Shown here piece after piece: positions 1 through 6,696 of a stretch of 8,861 bases of DNA. This DNA comes from an uncultured Kroppenstedtia sp. (GTDB taxonomy: Bacteria > Bacillota > Bacilli > Thermoactinomycetales > DSM-45169): the NCBI GenBank assembly GCA_959600065.1, contig CAUGKZ010000046.1:1-8861 (forward strand), given 5' to 3'. Numbering within the stretch: the stretch's first letter is position 1; every line of letters begins with the position of its first letter. Under the pieces are notes generated by a model, which was given only the letters and a program-made list of their open reading frames with translations, did no database searches and was not told the DNA's origin. The position numbers and the translations under genes are program-made.

Positions 1-1153
1 CTTGGGCGGCAGCAGCCGCGTCTTTGGCAATCCGCTCTCGCTCCTCGACCACTTCTTCCGTGGTTGCACCCACCAGGATGGAAACAAAGGGCTTTCCGGC
101 TCCTCCAGAGATACGAAGCCATCCCAATCTCCCTTCGTCCTCCACCTCTGCGCAAGAACCGATGAGAGGCTCTAGCTCCTCAGGTGAACGCTTCAATCCG
201 GCCAGCTTCAGAATCCGAGCCCCGGTGTAATCCGCTACCCGGACCAATTGATCCAAAGCCACTTGCTGGGCCACGAGCACCCCGGCATCTGTCAACACTT
301 CTTCCGCGCCGGAGTCCACCTCACCCTCCACCAAGATCAGATCCACTTCCATATCTACCAATTTGAGCAGGATTCCTTCAAACTCTTGCTTTAAACTCTC
401 CTGCTTGGCAAAGCCCGCTTCAGTGGCCAGGGACTCCTCATCCACAGGCTCGGGGCGGAAATCCTCCGCCACCAGCAACACCTGAACCGGGCTGCCGGTG
501 TCCGCGGTTCTCAGATTGATGCGGCCTCTAGGGACCAACAGACCGTTGAAAACCCCGTGTTCCGCCCTGGGGTGGGACACCACCGCATCGGCGAGACGGA
601 AATCCTTTTCCAACAGCTTCTCCCGTCCCATAAGAATAGCGGCTTCCATCACCAGTTCAGTCAGATCCTCCTGCTCCCGTCCCGCAGTGTAAACGATGCG
701 TTGGAGCCAGTCATCCTCAAGATTCCAAATCGGCTGGGCCATCACCTGCATTTTTTCCAAGGCATGCCGGACCCCGCGGCGCATTCCGGCAATCACCTTG
801 GAAACCGAAACGCCGCGGGCCACCTGTTTTTCCCCTTCTTCCACCAAAGCGGCGGTCAGCAGGGTGGCTGTAGTTGTGCCATCCCCCACTTCTTCCTGTT
901 GGGCTCTGGCAATACCAGCAACCATGCGGGCGGCGGGATGCCGTATATCCATCCGGTTGAGAATGGTGACACCATCATTGGTGACAACCACCTCACCGTC
1001 ATCCCCCACCAGCATGGTGTCCAATCCTTTGGGACCCAAGGTCCCTCTGACCGCTTCCGCCACCCTCTGGACAGCCTCGGCATTGACTGTAAGAGCACCG
1101 GAAAAGGGTTTTCGCTCCTCCGGGGTGAGGATGGATTCATCCTGACTTTCCAT
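1..1153 (-). CDS. Bacterial Group III (thermosome/TCP-1-like) chaperonin, C-terminus off the left edge
   Basis: ATP-dependent ring chaperonin of the archaeal/eukaryotic (TCP-1/cpn60) fold, acting in the cytoplasm on unfolded proteins. I translated 384 codons from ATG 1153-1151; an AAGGTG ribosome site about nine bases upstream supports this start. Visible equatorial motifs are LGPKG (residues 39-43), TNDG (58-61) and GDGTTT (90-95), which in group II chaperonins bind and hydrolyse ATP. The stretch MDIRHPAARM (68-77) is also thermosome-like. From about residue 200 an apical domain begins, and the acidic/helical segment near 237-265 aligns with the helical protrusion (built-in lid) of group II proteins, which is absent from GroEL. 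The family is about 520-550 residues, so roughly the last quarter, including the second catalytic aspartate region, is not visible. It lies 84 bp downstream of hrcA with no convincing promoter between, so it is probably cotranscribed from the CIRCE-controlled promoter. The family call is firm. The Group III label (rather than a recently transferred archaeal thermosome) is an inference from bacterial context and divergence. Confidence 0.93.
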   Translation of the reverse strand, partial: MESQDESILTPEERKPFSGALTVNAEAVQRVAEAVRGTLGPKGLDTMLVGDDGEVVVTNDGVTILNRMDIRHPAARMVAGIARAQQEEVGDGTTTATLLTAALVEEGEKQVARGVSVSKVIAGMRRGVRHALEKMQVMAQPIWNLEDDWLQRIVYTAGREQEDLTELVMEAAILMGREKLLEKDFRLADAVVSHPRAEHGVFNGLLVPRGRINLRTADTGSPVQVLLVAEDFRPEPVDEESLATEAGFAKQESLKQEFEGILLKLVDMEVDLILVEGEVDSGAEEVLTDAGVLVAQQVALDQLVRVADYTGARILKLAGLKRSPEELEPLIGSCAEVEDEGRLGWLRISGGAGKPFVSILVGATTEEVVEERERIAKDAAAAAQ

Positions 1154-1237
1154 GGGTCGCTCACCTTCTTATCCGTATAAGCATTAAGATAAAGGGGTTG
1201 CCCCCCAACATCGCTCTCTCCGAACCCGGTGACGGAC

Positions 1238-2266
1238 TCATCCGTAAATCCGTCGCAAATGTTCGGAAAAGTCCCGAGTGAGCACTTCAAGCAAACCAAC
1301 CACCTTGCGGTAGTCCATTCGTGTGGGACCCAGAACCCCGATCGTTCCCAAGGAGCGACCGTCCACGGTAAAGGAAGCTGAGACAATGCTGCAGTTATTT
1401 ACCGCCTCCAGATGGTTCTCCTGGCCTATCCGAATCCGGACCCCTGGACCCTCCTGATCGGACAACAGCTGGACAACCGTATCCGTTTCCTCAAAAAGCT
1501 CCATCAGAGCTTTCACTTTTTCCACATCTTTAAATTCCGGCTGGGTCAGGATGTTGGTCGTCCCACTGGTAAAGATTCGACCCTCCTGGTCAGCTACTAG
1601 CATCTGATCGATGATTTCCTGGAGGTACTCATAATGTTCAGCATGCCGGCTGAGCTCCTGATAGAGTTCTTTGTATACCGTCCGCTTTAAACGATAGAGT
1701 GGAACACCGGAAAGCTTGGCGTTCAACAAATTGACCATCTGTTCAATCCAAGAGAGGGAGACACCTTCCGGAACTGTGATCCGTCGTTGATCCACATGGC
1801 CGGTGTCCGTCACCAGAATCACCACAGCCATGCGATCGTGAAGCGGGATCACTTGTAAGTGTTTTAACTTATTATCATATAATTCCGGTCCCAGTATGAT
1901 GGATGTGTAATTGGTGATCCGGGACAATATAGATACAGTCTGTTGGATCGTTTGTTCCAGAGCTTCCATTTGCGAGGCAAACAATTGTCGGATCGTGATC
2001 AGGTCCGACCGCTTCAAACGTTCAGGACCCATCAGATGATCGACATAATAGCGGTAGCCGATTTGGCTGGGTATACGGCCGGCAGATGTATGCGGCTGTT
2101 CCAGGAAACCCATCTCTTCCAGGTCGGCCATCTCGTTCCGAACCGTGGCTGCACTGAACCCGATGTCTTCCCGTTTGGCAACGGTGCGTGAACCCACCGG
2201 TTCCGCATGGACGATATATTCGTCCACTATCGCACGGAGGATCTTCTGTTGCCGCTCGCTCAGCAT
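1238..2266 (-). CDS. hrcA: Heat-inducible transcription repressor HrcA
   Basis: Repressor of class I heat-shock genes that binds CIRCE operators; in B. subtilis its activity depends on the GroE chaperonin. The 342-residue product matches the usual family length of about 340-350. Residues 1-75 form the winged-helix DNA-binding domain with LSERQQKIL at the start and QPHTSAGRIPS at 57-67, both hallmarks of HrcA. The C-terminus carries the conserved GPTRMDY motif (313-319). The ATG start is preceded by a G-rich Shine-Dalgarno (GGGGGGAGG) with very short spacing of about three bases. A perfect CIRCE lies in its leader, so the gene is almost certainly autoregulated. It is the first gene after a sigma-A promoter and is followed by the Group III chaperonin rather than directly by grpE, as in B. 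subtilis. Confidence 0.97.
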   Translation of the reverse strand: MLSERQQKILRAIVDEYIVHAEPVGSRTVAKREDIGFSAATVRNEMADLEEMGFLEQPHTSAGRIPSQIGYRYYVDHLMGPERLKRSDLITIRQLFASQMEALEQTIQQTVSILSRITNYTSIILGPELYDNKLKHLQVIPLHDRMAVVILVTDTGHVDQRRITVPEGVSLSWIEQMVNLLNAKLSGVPLYRLKRTVYKELYQELSRHAEHYEYLQEIIDQMLVADQEGRIFTSGTTNILTQPEFKDVEKVKALMELFEETDTVVQLLSDQEGPGVRIRIGQENHLEAVNNCSIVSASFTVDGRSLGTIGVLGPTRMDYRKVVGLLEVLTRDFSEHLRRIYG

Positions 2267-2281
2267 CTGCCTCCCCCCTTG

Positions 2282-2308
2282 TTAGCACTCTGATACCACG
2301 AGTGCTAA
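2282..2308. promoter_or_regulatory. Perfect CIRCE operator (HrcA binding site)
   Basis: The inverted repeat TTAGCACTC-N9-GAGTGCTAA is present with both 9-base arms identical to the family consensus and the canonical 9-base spacer. It lies between the predicted transcription start (about 2314) and the hrcA start codon, so HrcA bound here would block transcription and the element would also be in the mRNA leader. It is 16 bp upstream of the hrcA ATG. Confidence 0.98.
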
Positions 2309-2320
2309 GTCTACCTCTAA

Positions 2321-2349
2321 AAGGTATCAAACCCCTCTCCTGTTGTCAA
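2321..2349 (-). promoter_or_regulatory. Sigma-A promoter of the hrcA-chaperonin operon
   Basis: On the minus strand a perfect -35 TTGACA (2349-2344) is separated by exactly 17 bases from a -10 TACCTT (2326-2321, 4 of 6 to consensus). The predicted start near 2314 places CIRCE immediately downstream, which is the standard arrangement of HrcA-controlled operons. The promoter falls wholly within the 99-bp gap after hemW, so hrcA need not depend on lepA-hemW transcription. Confidence 0.85.
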
Positions 2350-2365
2350 CGCCAATCAGGCATGG

Positions 2366-3511
2366 TTACGCCGATTCTTCGATAAAAGCGGCGAAAACAT
2401 CGTTCCCGAACAGCAGGCCCTTTTCCGTCAACCGATACCGATCTTCTTCCTGTTGGATGAGACACCTCTTTTGCAAGTCTTCCAGCACCGAACCGAACAC
2501 GGCCTCCGGAGATGTCCCATACAACTTTGCAAACTGACTTTGACTCACTCCATCCCTCAGCCGCAGGCCGAGGATAAAATGGTTTTCCATCGCCTCAGCT
2601 GTGGATACCTGGTGAGTATCGGCAATGGGACGGCGGAAGTGGGAAAGGCGAATATACTCCTTCACCCCGTGAACATTTTCGTGACGGAGCCCCTCTGTAT
2701 ATCCGTGAGCTCCAGCTCCCAGACCGTAGTAAGACTCATTCAGCCAGTAAGTGCTGTTGTGACGGCTCTCCCGTCCGGGTCGGCTGAAATTGCTCACTTC
2801 GTATTGAGGATAGCCGGCTTCTTCCAGACGACGGCGAGTCAGCAGATACATCTCCAACTCATCATCTTCCGAAGGTAGAGGGAGCTTGCCCTGAAGCCTT
2901 CTATGATGAAAAACCGTCCCTTCCTCTACTGTGAGACTGTAAACCGAAAAGTGATCCGGACTCAGCGCCAGCCCCCGCACCAGTGCCTCCTCCATATCGG
3001 CGACACTCTGCCGGGGCAGACCGAACATCAGATCGAGGGACACATTGTCAATCCCCGCCTCCCGGGCAGCTGCGACACTATGGGCGATCTCATCCACTCC
3101 GTGATCCCGTCCGATCTCGGCCAATAGTTCCGGTCGGAAGGTTTGCGCCCCAAAACTGAGACGATTGACCCCCCCTTCCTTCAACACAGCCAGCTGATCC
3201 GGTTCTGTCGTTCCCGGATTGGCTTCCACAGTGAACTCCAGCTGATCCGACCAGTGGGGAAAATAACGTCGGATATCCTTCAACAACCGCTCCATTTGAC
3301 GGGGTGTGAGCACAGTAGGTGTGCCACCCCCGATAAAAATCGTCTCAATCTTCCCCGGCGGGATCTCTTCCACCGTCTGAGCCATCTCCCTTGCCAAGGC
3401 CTCCAGGTAATCATCCACCGGTTGCCCTCCCACTACGTAGGCAGTAAAATCGCAGTAATGGCATTTGTGAGCACAAAATGGGATATGAATATAGATAGAT
3501 CCTGGCGCCAT
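2366..3511 (-). CDS. hemW: Radical SAM haem chaperone HemW (HemN-like)
   Basis: Radical-SAM family protein annotated historically as oxygen-independent coproporphyrinogen III oxidase, now regarded as the haem chaperone HemW. At 381 residues it has HemW rather than HemN length. The 4Fe-4S ligands are C13, C17 and C20 in CAHKCHYCDF; a phenylalanine two after the last cysteine, where true HemN has a fourth cysteine, favours HemW. GGGTPT at 61-66 is the SAM-binding glycine motif, and the RHNSTYW...GLGAGAH segment is a family signature in the C-terminal half. The start is supported by GGGAGG upstream. It follows lepA by 64 bp without a convincing promoter, so the two are probably cotranscribed as in Bacillus. 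Confidence 0.95.
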   Translation of the reverse strand: MAPGSIYIHIPFCAHKCHYCDFTAYVVGGQPVDDYLEALAREMAQTVEEIPPGKIETIFIGGGTPTVLTPRQMERLLKDIRRYFPHWSDQLEFTVEANPGTTEPDQLAVLKEGGVNRLSFGAQTFRPELLAEIGRDHGVDEIAHSVAAAREAGIDNVSLDLMFGLPRQSVADMEEALVRGLALSPDHFSVYSLTVEEGTVFHHRRLQGKLPLPSEDDELEMYLLTRRRLEEAGYPQYEVSNFSRPGRESRHNSTYWLNESYYGLGAGAHGYTEGLRHENVHGVKEYIRLSHFRRPIADTHQVSTAEAMENHFILGLRLRDGVSQSQFAKLYGTSPEAVFGSVLEDLQKRCLIQQEEDRYRLTEKGLLFGNDVFAAFIEESA

Positions 3512-3575
3512 GTCTGGATACCTCCCTCCCTGAAAAAACGCAAGCAGGCATCGAAGCCACCCCTCGCGATCGGAT

Positions 3576-5408
3576 CTATTTTTTGGAGTCGGTATCCTCC
3601 ATTTGGAGAACAGCCATAAATGCCTCCTGGGGGATCTCCACGTTGCCCACAGACTTCATCCGTTTTTTTCCTTCCTTCTGCTTCTCCAACAGCTTGCGCT
3701 TCCGGGAAATATCCCCGCCGTAACACTTGGCCAGCACATTTTTCCGCTGGGCCCGAATCGTCTCCCTTGCTACCACCTTGTTGCCGACGGCGGCCTGCAC
3801 CGGAACCTCGAACATATGCCGAGGAATCAGTTGCCGTAACTTCTCCACCAACTGCCGGCCCCGGTGGTATGCTTTGTCTTGGTGAACGATGAAGGAGAGA
3901 GCATCCACTGACTCCCCGTTCAGCAGGATATCCATCTTTACCAGCTTAGAAGCCCGATAACCGACCATCTCATAGTCGAAAGAGGCATACCCCTTGGTAC
4001 TGGATTTCAACTGGTCGAAGAAGTCATAGACGATCTCCGCCAAAGGAAGCTCATAGATGATATTGACGCGATTGGCATCCAGATATTGCATATCGGCAAA
4101 TGTACCCCGTTTGTTTTGGCACAGCTCCATTACCGCCCCTACATAGTCATTGGGCACCATGATCGATGCCTTGACGTAGGGCTCCTCTACATGCTCCACT
4201 TTCTGTTGGGGGGGCATATGAGTCGGATTCTCGATCTCCAACATCGCTCCATCTGTCGTATACACACGATAAACCACGCTGGGAGCGGTAGTGATCAGAG
4301 GAATATTGTACTCCCGCTCGATCCGCTCTTGAATGATCTCCATATGCAACAGCCCGAGGAAACCAGACCGGAACCCAAAACCCAGCGCTCCGGAAGTTTC
4401 CGGTTCATAGCGCAGGGAGGCATCATTCAGTTCCAGTTTTTCAAAAGCTTCCCTCAGGTCCTCGTAATCCCCGGAATCGACGGGGTACATCCCACAAAAG
4501 ACCATGGGATTGATCCTGCGGTATCCAGGCAAGGGTTCTGGCGCCGGACGATTTGCATCGGTAATGGTGTCCCCCACCCGGGTATCTTTCACATTTTTGA
4601 TGGAGGCCACCATAAACCCGACCTCCCCTACGTTCAATTCATCCTGGGGGACGGGATTGGGTGTGAACACTCCCACCTCAGTCACTTCAAACTCTTTGCC
4701 GGTGGCCATCATGCGCACCTTCATCCCCTTGCGGATGGTACCATCTACCACGCGGATATAAGAGATGGCTCCCTTGTATGCATCATAAACGGAATCGTAG
4801 ATCAACGCTTTTAAGGGGGCGTCAGGGTCTCCAGCTGGCGGGGGAACCTTCTCCACGATCTGTTCCAGGATCTCACGGGTTCCGATCCCCTCCTTGGCTG
4901 AAGCGAGCACCGCATCGGAGGCGTCCAGGCCGATCAGATCTTCCACTTCCAAGCGAACCCGGTCCGGCTCCGCACTGGGCAGGTCGATCTTGTTGATCAC
5001 CGGCAGAATCTCCAGATCGCTATCCAAAGCAAGATACACATTAGCCAGGGTCTGAGCTTCCACCCCCTGGGCAGCGTCCACCACCAACAGTGCCCCTTCG
5101 CAAGCGGCAAGACTGCGGGACACTTCATAGGTGAAATCTACATGTCCCGGGGTATCAATCAGATTGAGAATATATTCCTTGCCGTCCTTCGCCTGAAAAG
5201 GAAGGCGGACCGATTGCAATTTGATGGTAATGCCCCGCTCCCGCTCCAAATCCATCGTATCCAAGTACTGATCCTGCTTCTCCCGTTCGGAAAGCGCCCC
5301 GGTTTGTTCCAGAAGCCGATCGGCCAGGGTGGATTTTCCATGGTCGATATGGGCGATGATCGAAAAGTTGCGGATCCTTTGTTGTTGCTGTCGTTTCGAG
5401 TCACTCAT
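3576..5408 (-). CDS. lepA: Translation elongation factor 4 (LepA/EF4), ribosome-associated GTPase
   Basis: GTPase that binds the ribosome and has been linked to back-translocation and 30S biogenesis. The 610 residues match the family length. G1 AHIDHGKST (19-27), G2 RGIT (58-61), G3 DTPGH (85-89), G4 NKID (139-142) and G5 SAK (170-172) are all intact, followed by the beta-barrel and EF-G-like domains and the basic LepA-specific C-terminal domain with [12 protein letters not shown] and [19 protein letters not shown], which identifies LepA rather than EF-G or TypA. AGGAGG about eight bases upstream supports the ATG at 5408. It has its own extended -10 promoter and lies downstream of a terminator, so it is set apart from the sporulation genes. 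No defects are visible. Confidence 0.98.
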   Translation of the reverse strand: MSDSKRQQQQRIRNFSIIAHIDHGKSTLADRLLEQTGALSEREKQDQYLDTMDLERERGITIKLQSVRLPFQAKDGKEYILNLIDTPGHVDFTYEVSRSLAACEGALLVVDAAQGVEAQTLANVYLALDSDLEILPVINKIDLPSAEPDRVRLEVEDLIGLDASDAVLASAKEGIGTREILEQIVEKVPPPAGDPDAPLKALIYDSVYDAYKGAISYIRVVDGTIRKGMKVRMMATGKEFEVTEVGVFTPNPVPQDELNVGEVGFMVASIKNVKDTRVGDTITDANRPAPEPLPGYRRINPMVFCGMYPVDSGDYEDLREAFEKLELNDASLRYEPETSGALGFGFRSGFLGLLHMEIIQERIEREYNIPLITTAPSVVYRVYTTDGAMLEIENPTHMPPQQKVEHVEEPYVKASIMVPNDYVGAVMELCQNKRGTFADMQYLDANRVNIIYELPLAEIVYDFFDQLKSSTKGYASFDYEMVGYRASKLVKMDILLNGESVDALSFIVHQDKAYHRGRQLVEKLRQLIPRHMFEVPVQAAVGNKVVARETIRAQRKNVLAKCYGGDISRKRKLLEKQKEGKKRMKSVGNVEIPQEAFMAVLQMEDTDSKK

Positions 5409-5454
5409 TCAGTTCCCTCCTGAACGGAAAACACGCACCATATGCATCTTATTT

Positions 5455-5483
5455 ATTATAGCAGTCCGACTGATGGGGTACAA
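5455..5483 (-). promoter_or_regulatory. Extended -10 promoter for lepA-hemW
   Basis: On the minus strand a perfect TATAAT (5460-5455) is preceded by TGC, giving a TG-N extended -10. The -35 region 17 bases upstream is weak (TTGTAC, 5483-5478, three of six to consensus), as is common for extended -10 promoters. The predicted start near 5448 leaves a leader of about 40 bases to the lepA ATG. Position after the terminator at 5553-5578 fits a separate transcription unit. Confidence 0.65.
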
Positions 5484-5552
5484 CGGAGGGAACCTCCGAC
5501 AGAGGAAATTTTTCCCGAAGATCAACTGCGACAGGATCATCATCCAACACGA

Positions 5553-5578
5553 AAAAGCCCGCCAAGTGACGGGCTTTT
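5553..5578 (-). terminator. Rho-independent terminator after the GNAT gene
   Basis: A perfect 9-bp stem, AAAAGCCCG with CGGGCTTTT, closes an 8-base loop. Read on the minus strand the 3' arm ends in a run of five T. It lies about 95 bases past the GNAT stop codon and upstream of the lepA promoter, so it should separate the two. The other strand has A-rich and T-rich flanks as well, but there is no plus-strand gene to terminate. Confidence 0.85.
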
Positions 5579-5588
5579 CCCAATCTTA

Positions 5589-5665
5589 CTAGAAGTGTCA
5601 CAGGGAGGGTTGGATCGTTTTTCAGCTCCTACCCTCCCTTGTACAGTTTTTCATAACGCTTCTAG
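5589..5665. repeat. Imperfect palindrome downstream of the GNAT gene
   Basis: A 77-bp element begins CTAGAAG (5589-5595) and ends with its complement CTTCTAG (5659-5665). Internally AGGGAGGGT (5602-5610) pairs perfectly with ACCCTCCCT (5631-5639) around a 20-base loop, while the segments between outer and inner arms differ in length. The right arm closely resembles the sequence at 8048-8084 beside the gpr stop. It ends 7 bp from the GNAT stop codon. It could be an old palindromic repeat or an extra termination structure; it encodes nothing I can see. Confidence 0.6.
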
Positions 5666-5672
5666 GACTGCT

Positions 5673-6077
5673 CTAATAGCGCTTGTACATCCCCACAGAG
5701 GGAACCGTATAATCGAAGCCAAACTTCTTGTACAACCGGTCAGCAGGTACATCGGCGATCAGGCTGACATAGGCGCTATCAGGGGCATGATGATCCAGAT
5801 ATTCGGTGATAGCCTTCATCATCTCTTGACCGATCCCCCTCCCCTGAAATTCCGGATCCACCGCCACATCCACCACCTCAAAATTGCAACCCCCGTCTCC
5901 GACCAGACGGCCCATTCCGATCAGTTGATCTTCGGAATAAACGCAGACAGAAAACAGACTGTTTTTTAACCCGATCGTGGCTGCTTCCCGACTCCGCTCG
6001 CTCAACCCGGCAATTTTCCTCAGTCGCACATAGTCATCGACAGGAGGAAGTTCATGGCGAATATCGTAAGGTCTCAA
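5673..6077 (-). CDS. GNAT family N-acetyltransferase, substrate unknown
   Basis: A 134-residue acetyl-CoA-dependent N-acetyltransferase of the GNAT fold. Motif A is visible as VVDVAVDPEFQGRGIG (68-83), with QGRGIG forming the pyrophosphate-binding loop. The beta-strand segment AYVSLIADVPADRLYKKFGF is the usual motif B region, in which a Tyr near the end often acts as general acid. Translation appears to start at TTG 6077: an in-frame stop lies only 9 bases upstream, there is a G-run ribosome site about nine bases before it, and there is no early in-frame ATG. The gene is inserted between yqxA and lepA, neighbours in B. subtilis, and has its own candidate promoter and terminator, suggesting an independent cassette. 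I cannot name the acceptor substrate. Confidence 0.88.
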   Translation of the reverse strand: MRPYDIRHELPPVDDYVRLRKIAGLSERSREAATIGLKNSLFSVCVYSEDQLIGMGRLVGDGGCNFEVVDVAVDPEFQGRGIGQEMMKAITEYLDHHAPDSAYVSLIADVPADRLYKKFGFDYTVPSVGMYKRY

Positions 6078-6174
6078 TTCTTGTTACCCCCCAGGTCCCT
6101 GTAGGATCCGATTCGGTTCAAATCTCAAAACACGAAATCAAAAAGCGGTATGTACTCGTCCCCCCCCTGCCTCA

Positions 6175-6203
6175 ATCATATTTTTTCTTCATCATTTTAG
6201 CAA
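6175..6203 (-). promoter_or_regulatory. Candidate sigma-A promoter for the GNAT gene
   Basis: TTGCTA (6203-6198, four of six to consensus) is 17 bases from TATGAT (6180-6175, five of six). It lies about 100 bases upstream of the TTG start in a 194-bp gap. A second -10-like TAAAAT preceded by TGC overlaps this region on the minus strand but has no good -35. The rest of the gap holds only a weak 5-bp hairpin (6212-6226) followed by a T-rich stretch. Confidence 0.4.
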
Positions 6204-6271
6204 AAAGGGAAAGTCTCCATCAGACTACATGCTTATCGATATCCATTGAGTTTCTTGGGATCCGGGGTCCT

Positions 6272-6670
6272 CTACTGATCCTTTTCCTGAAACCAGCCCA
6301 CCATCTGTTCAATCGCTTTGCGGGTGGCTTGTTTGATGCCTTCACCGGCTTGGTTGCCAGCGGTGGTCAACCAGCTGCTGGCATCGGAGGCTGTTGGAGC
6401 GGGGTTTCCTTGCGAGGATTCTTGCGAACTTTTTTCGTCTTTTTGCTCCTCTTCCTGATCCTCTTGGATCAGGACTGGACTCTCGGTCTCGTAGACGTGG
6501 CCCAGGACGGAAATCTCCACCCGTCCCTCCCGAGGGGTGATGTGAACAGCTCGGGGAGCGCCTTCGCTCCCTTGGGTGCGGTGGATATTCTGTTCCGCTG
6601 TGTCAATGCCTAGGAAGATTCCAAACAGTAGAACCATCATCAACGCCACTACTTGGATCCCTACCCGCAT
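6272..6670 (-). CDS. yqxA: YqxA-like DUF3679 membrane protein
   Basis: A 132-residue protein of unknown function matching the DUF3679/YqxA family in N-terminal pattern and gene position (between spoIIP and lepA in Bacillus). One hydrophobic segment at about residues 5-22 (VVALMMVLLFGIFLGI) would anchor it in the membrane, with the rest probably outside the cytoplasm. The central part has a short beta-like region around VEISVLGHVYE, then a strongly acidic and Ser/Glu/Gln-rich stretch (about 69-90). The tail is a likely amphipathic helix (about 105-130). GGAGG upstream supports the ATG. It begins 26 bp after spoIIP ends and so is presumably cotranscribed with it, which suggests a sporulation-linked role, but no function has been shown by anything in the sequence. 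Confidence 0.75.
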   Translation of the reverse strand: MRVGIQVVALMMVLLFGIFLGIDTAEQNIHRTQGSEGAPRAVHITPREGRVEISVLGHVYETESPVLIQEDQEEEQKDEKSSQESSQGNPAPTASDASSWLTTAGNQAGEGIKQATRKAIEQMVGWFQEKDQ

Positions 6671-6696
6671 GTTCCATCCCCCTCCAGACGAGTTTA

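Noticed and set aside
557..1180. 207-codon plus-strand open frame opposite the chaperonin
   Set aside because: The minus frame has unmistakable chaperonin motifs; the plus frame has no recognisable domain and is His/Gly/Pro/Ser-rich as expected of an antisense shadow.
1194..1204. GGGG-TTG-CCCC mini-hairpin between hrcA and the chaperonin gene
   Set aside because: Four base pairs with a short TTTA tail; unlikely to terminate transcription between operon genes.
1205..1245. GATGAGTCCGTC near the hrcA stop resembles part of a hammerhead ribozyme core
   Set aside because: The CUGAUGA box is not exact, no GAAA box follows stem II, and the segment overlaps the hrcA 3' end; most likely chance.
3533..3570. 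Imperfect hairpin followed by six T on the minus strand between lepA and hemW
   Set aside because: The stem is interrupted by internal mismatches and G-T pairs with only 3-bp uninterrupted runs; too weak to call a terminator, although partial attenuation before hemW is possible.
4086..4814. 242-codon plus-strand open frame opposite lepA
   Set aside because: It lies wholly within the intact lepA coding region; no ribosome site or family resemblance.
6212..6226. AGTCT/AGACT hairpin followed by T-rich sequence after the yqxA-like gene
   Set aside because: Only a 5-bp, AT-rich stem; insufficient for a confident terminator.
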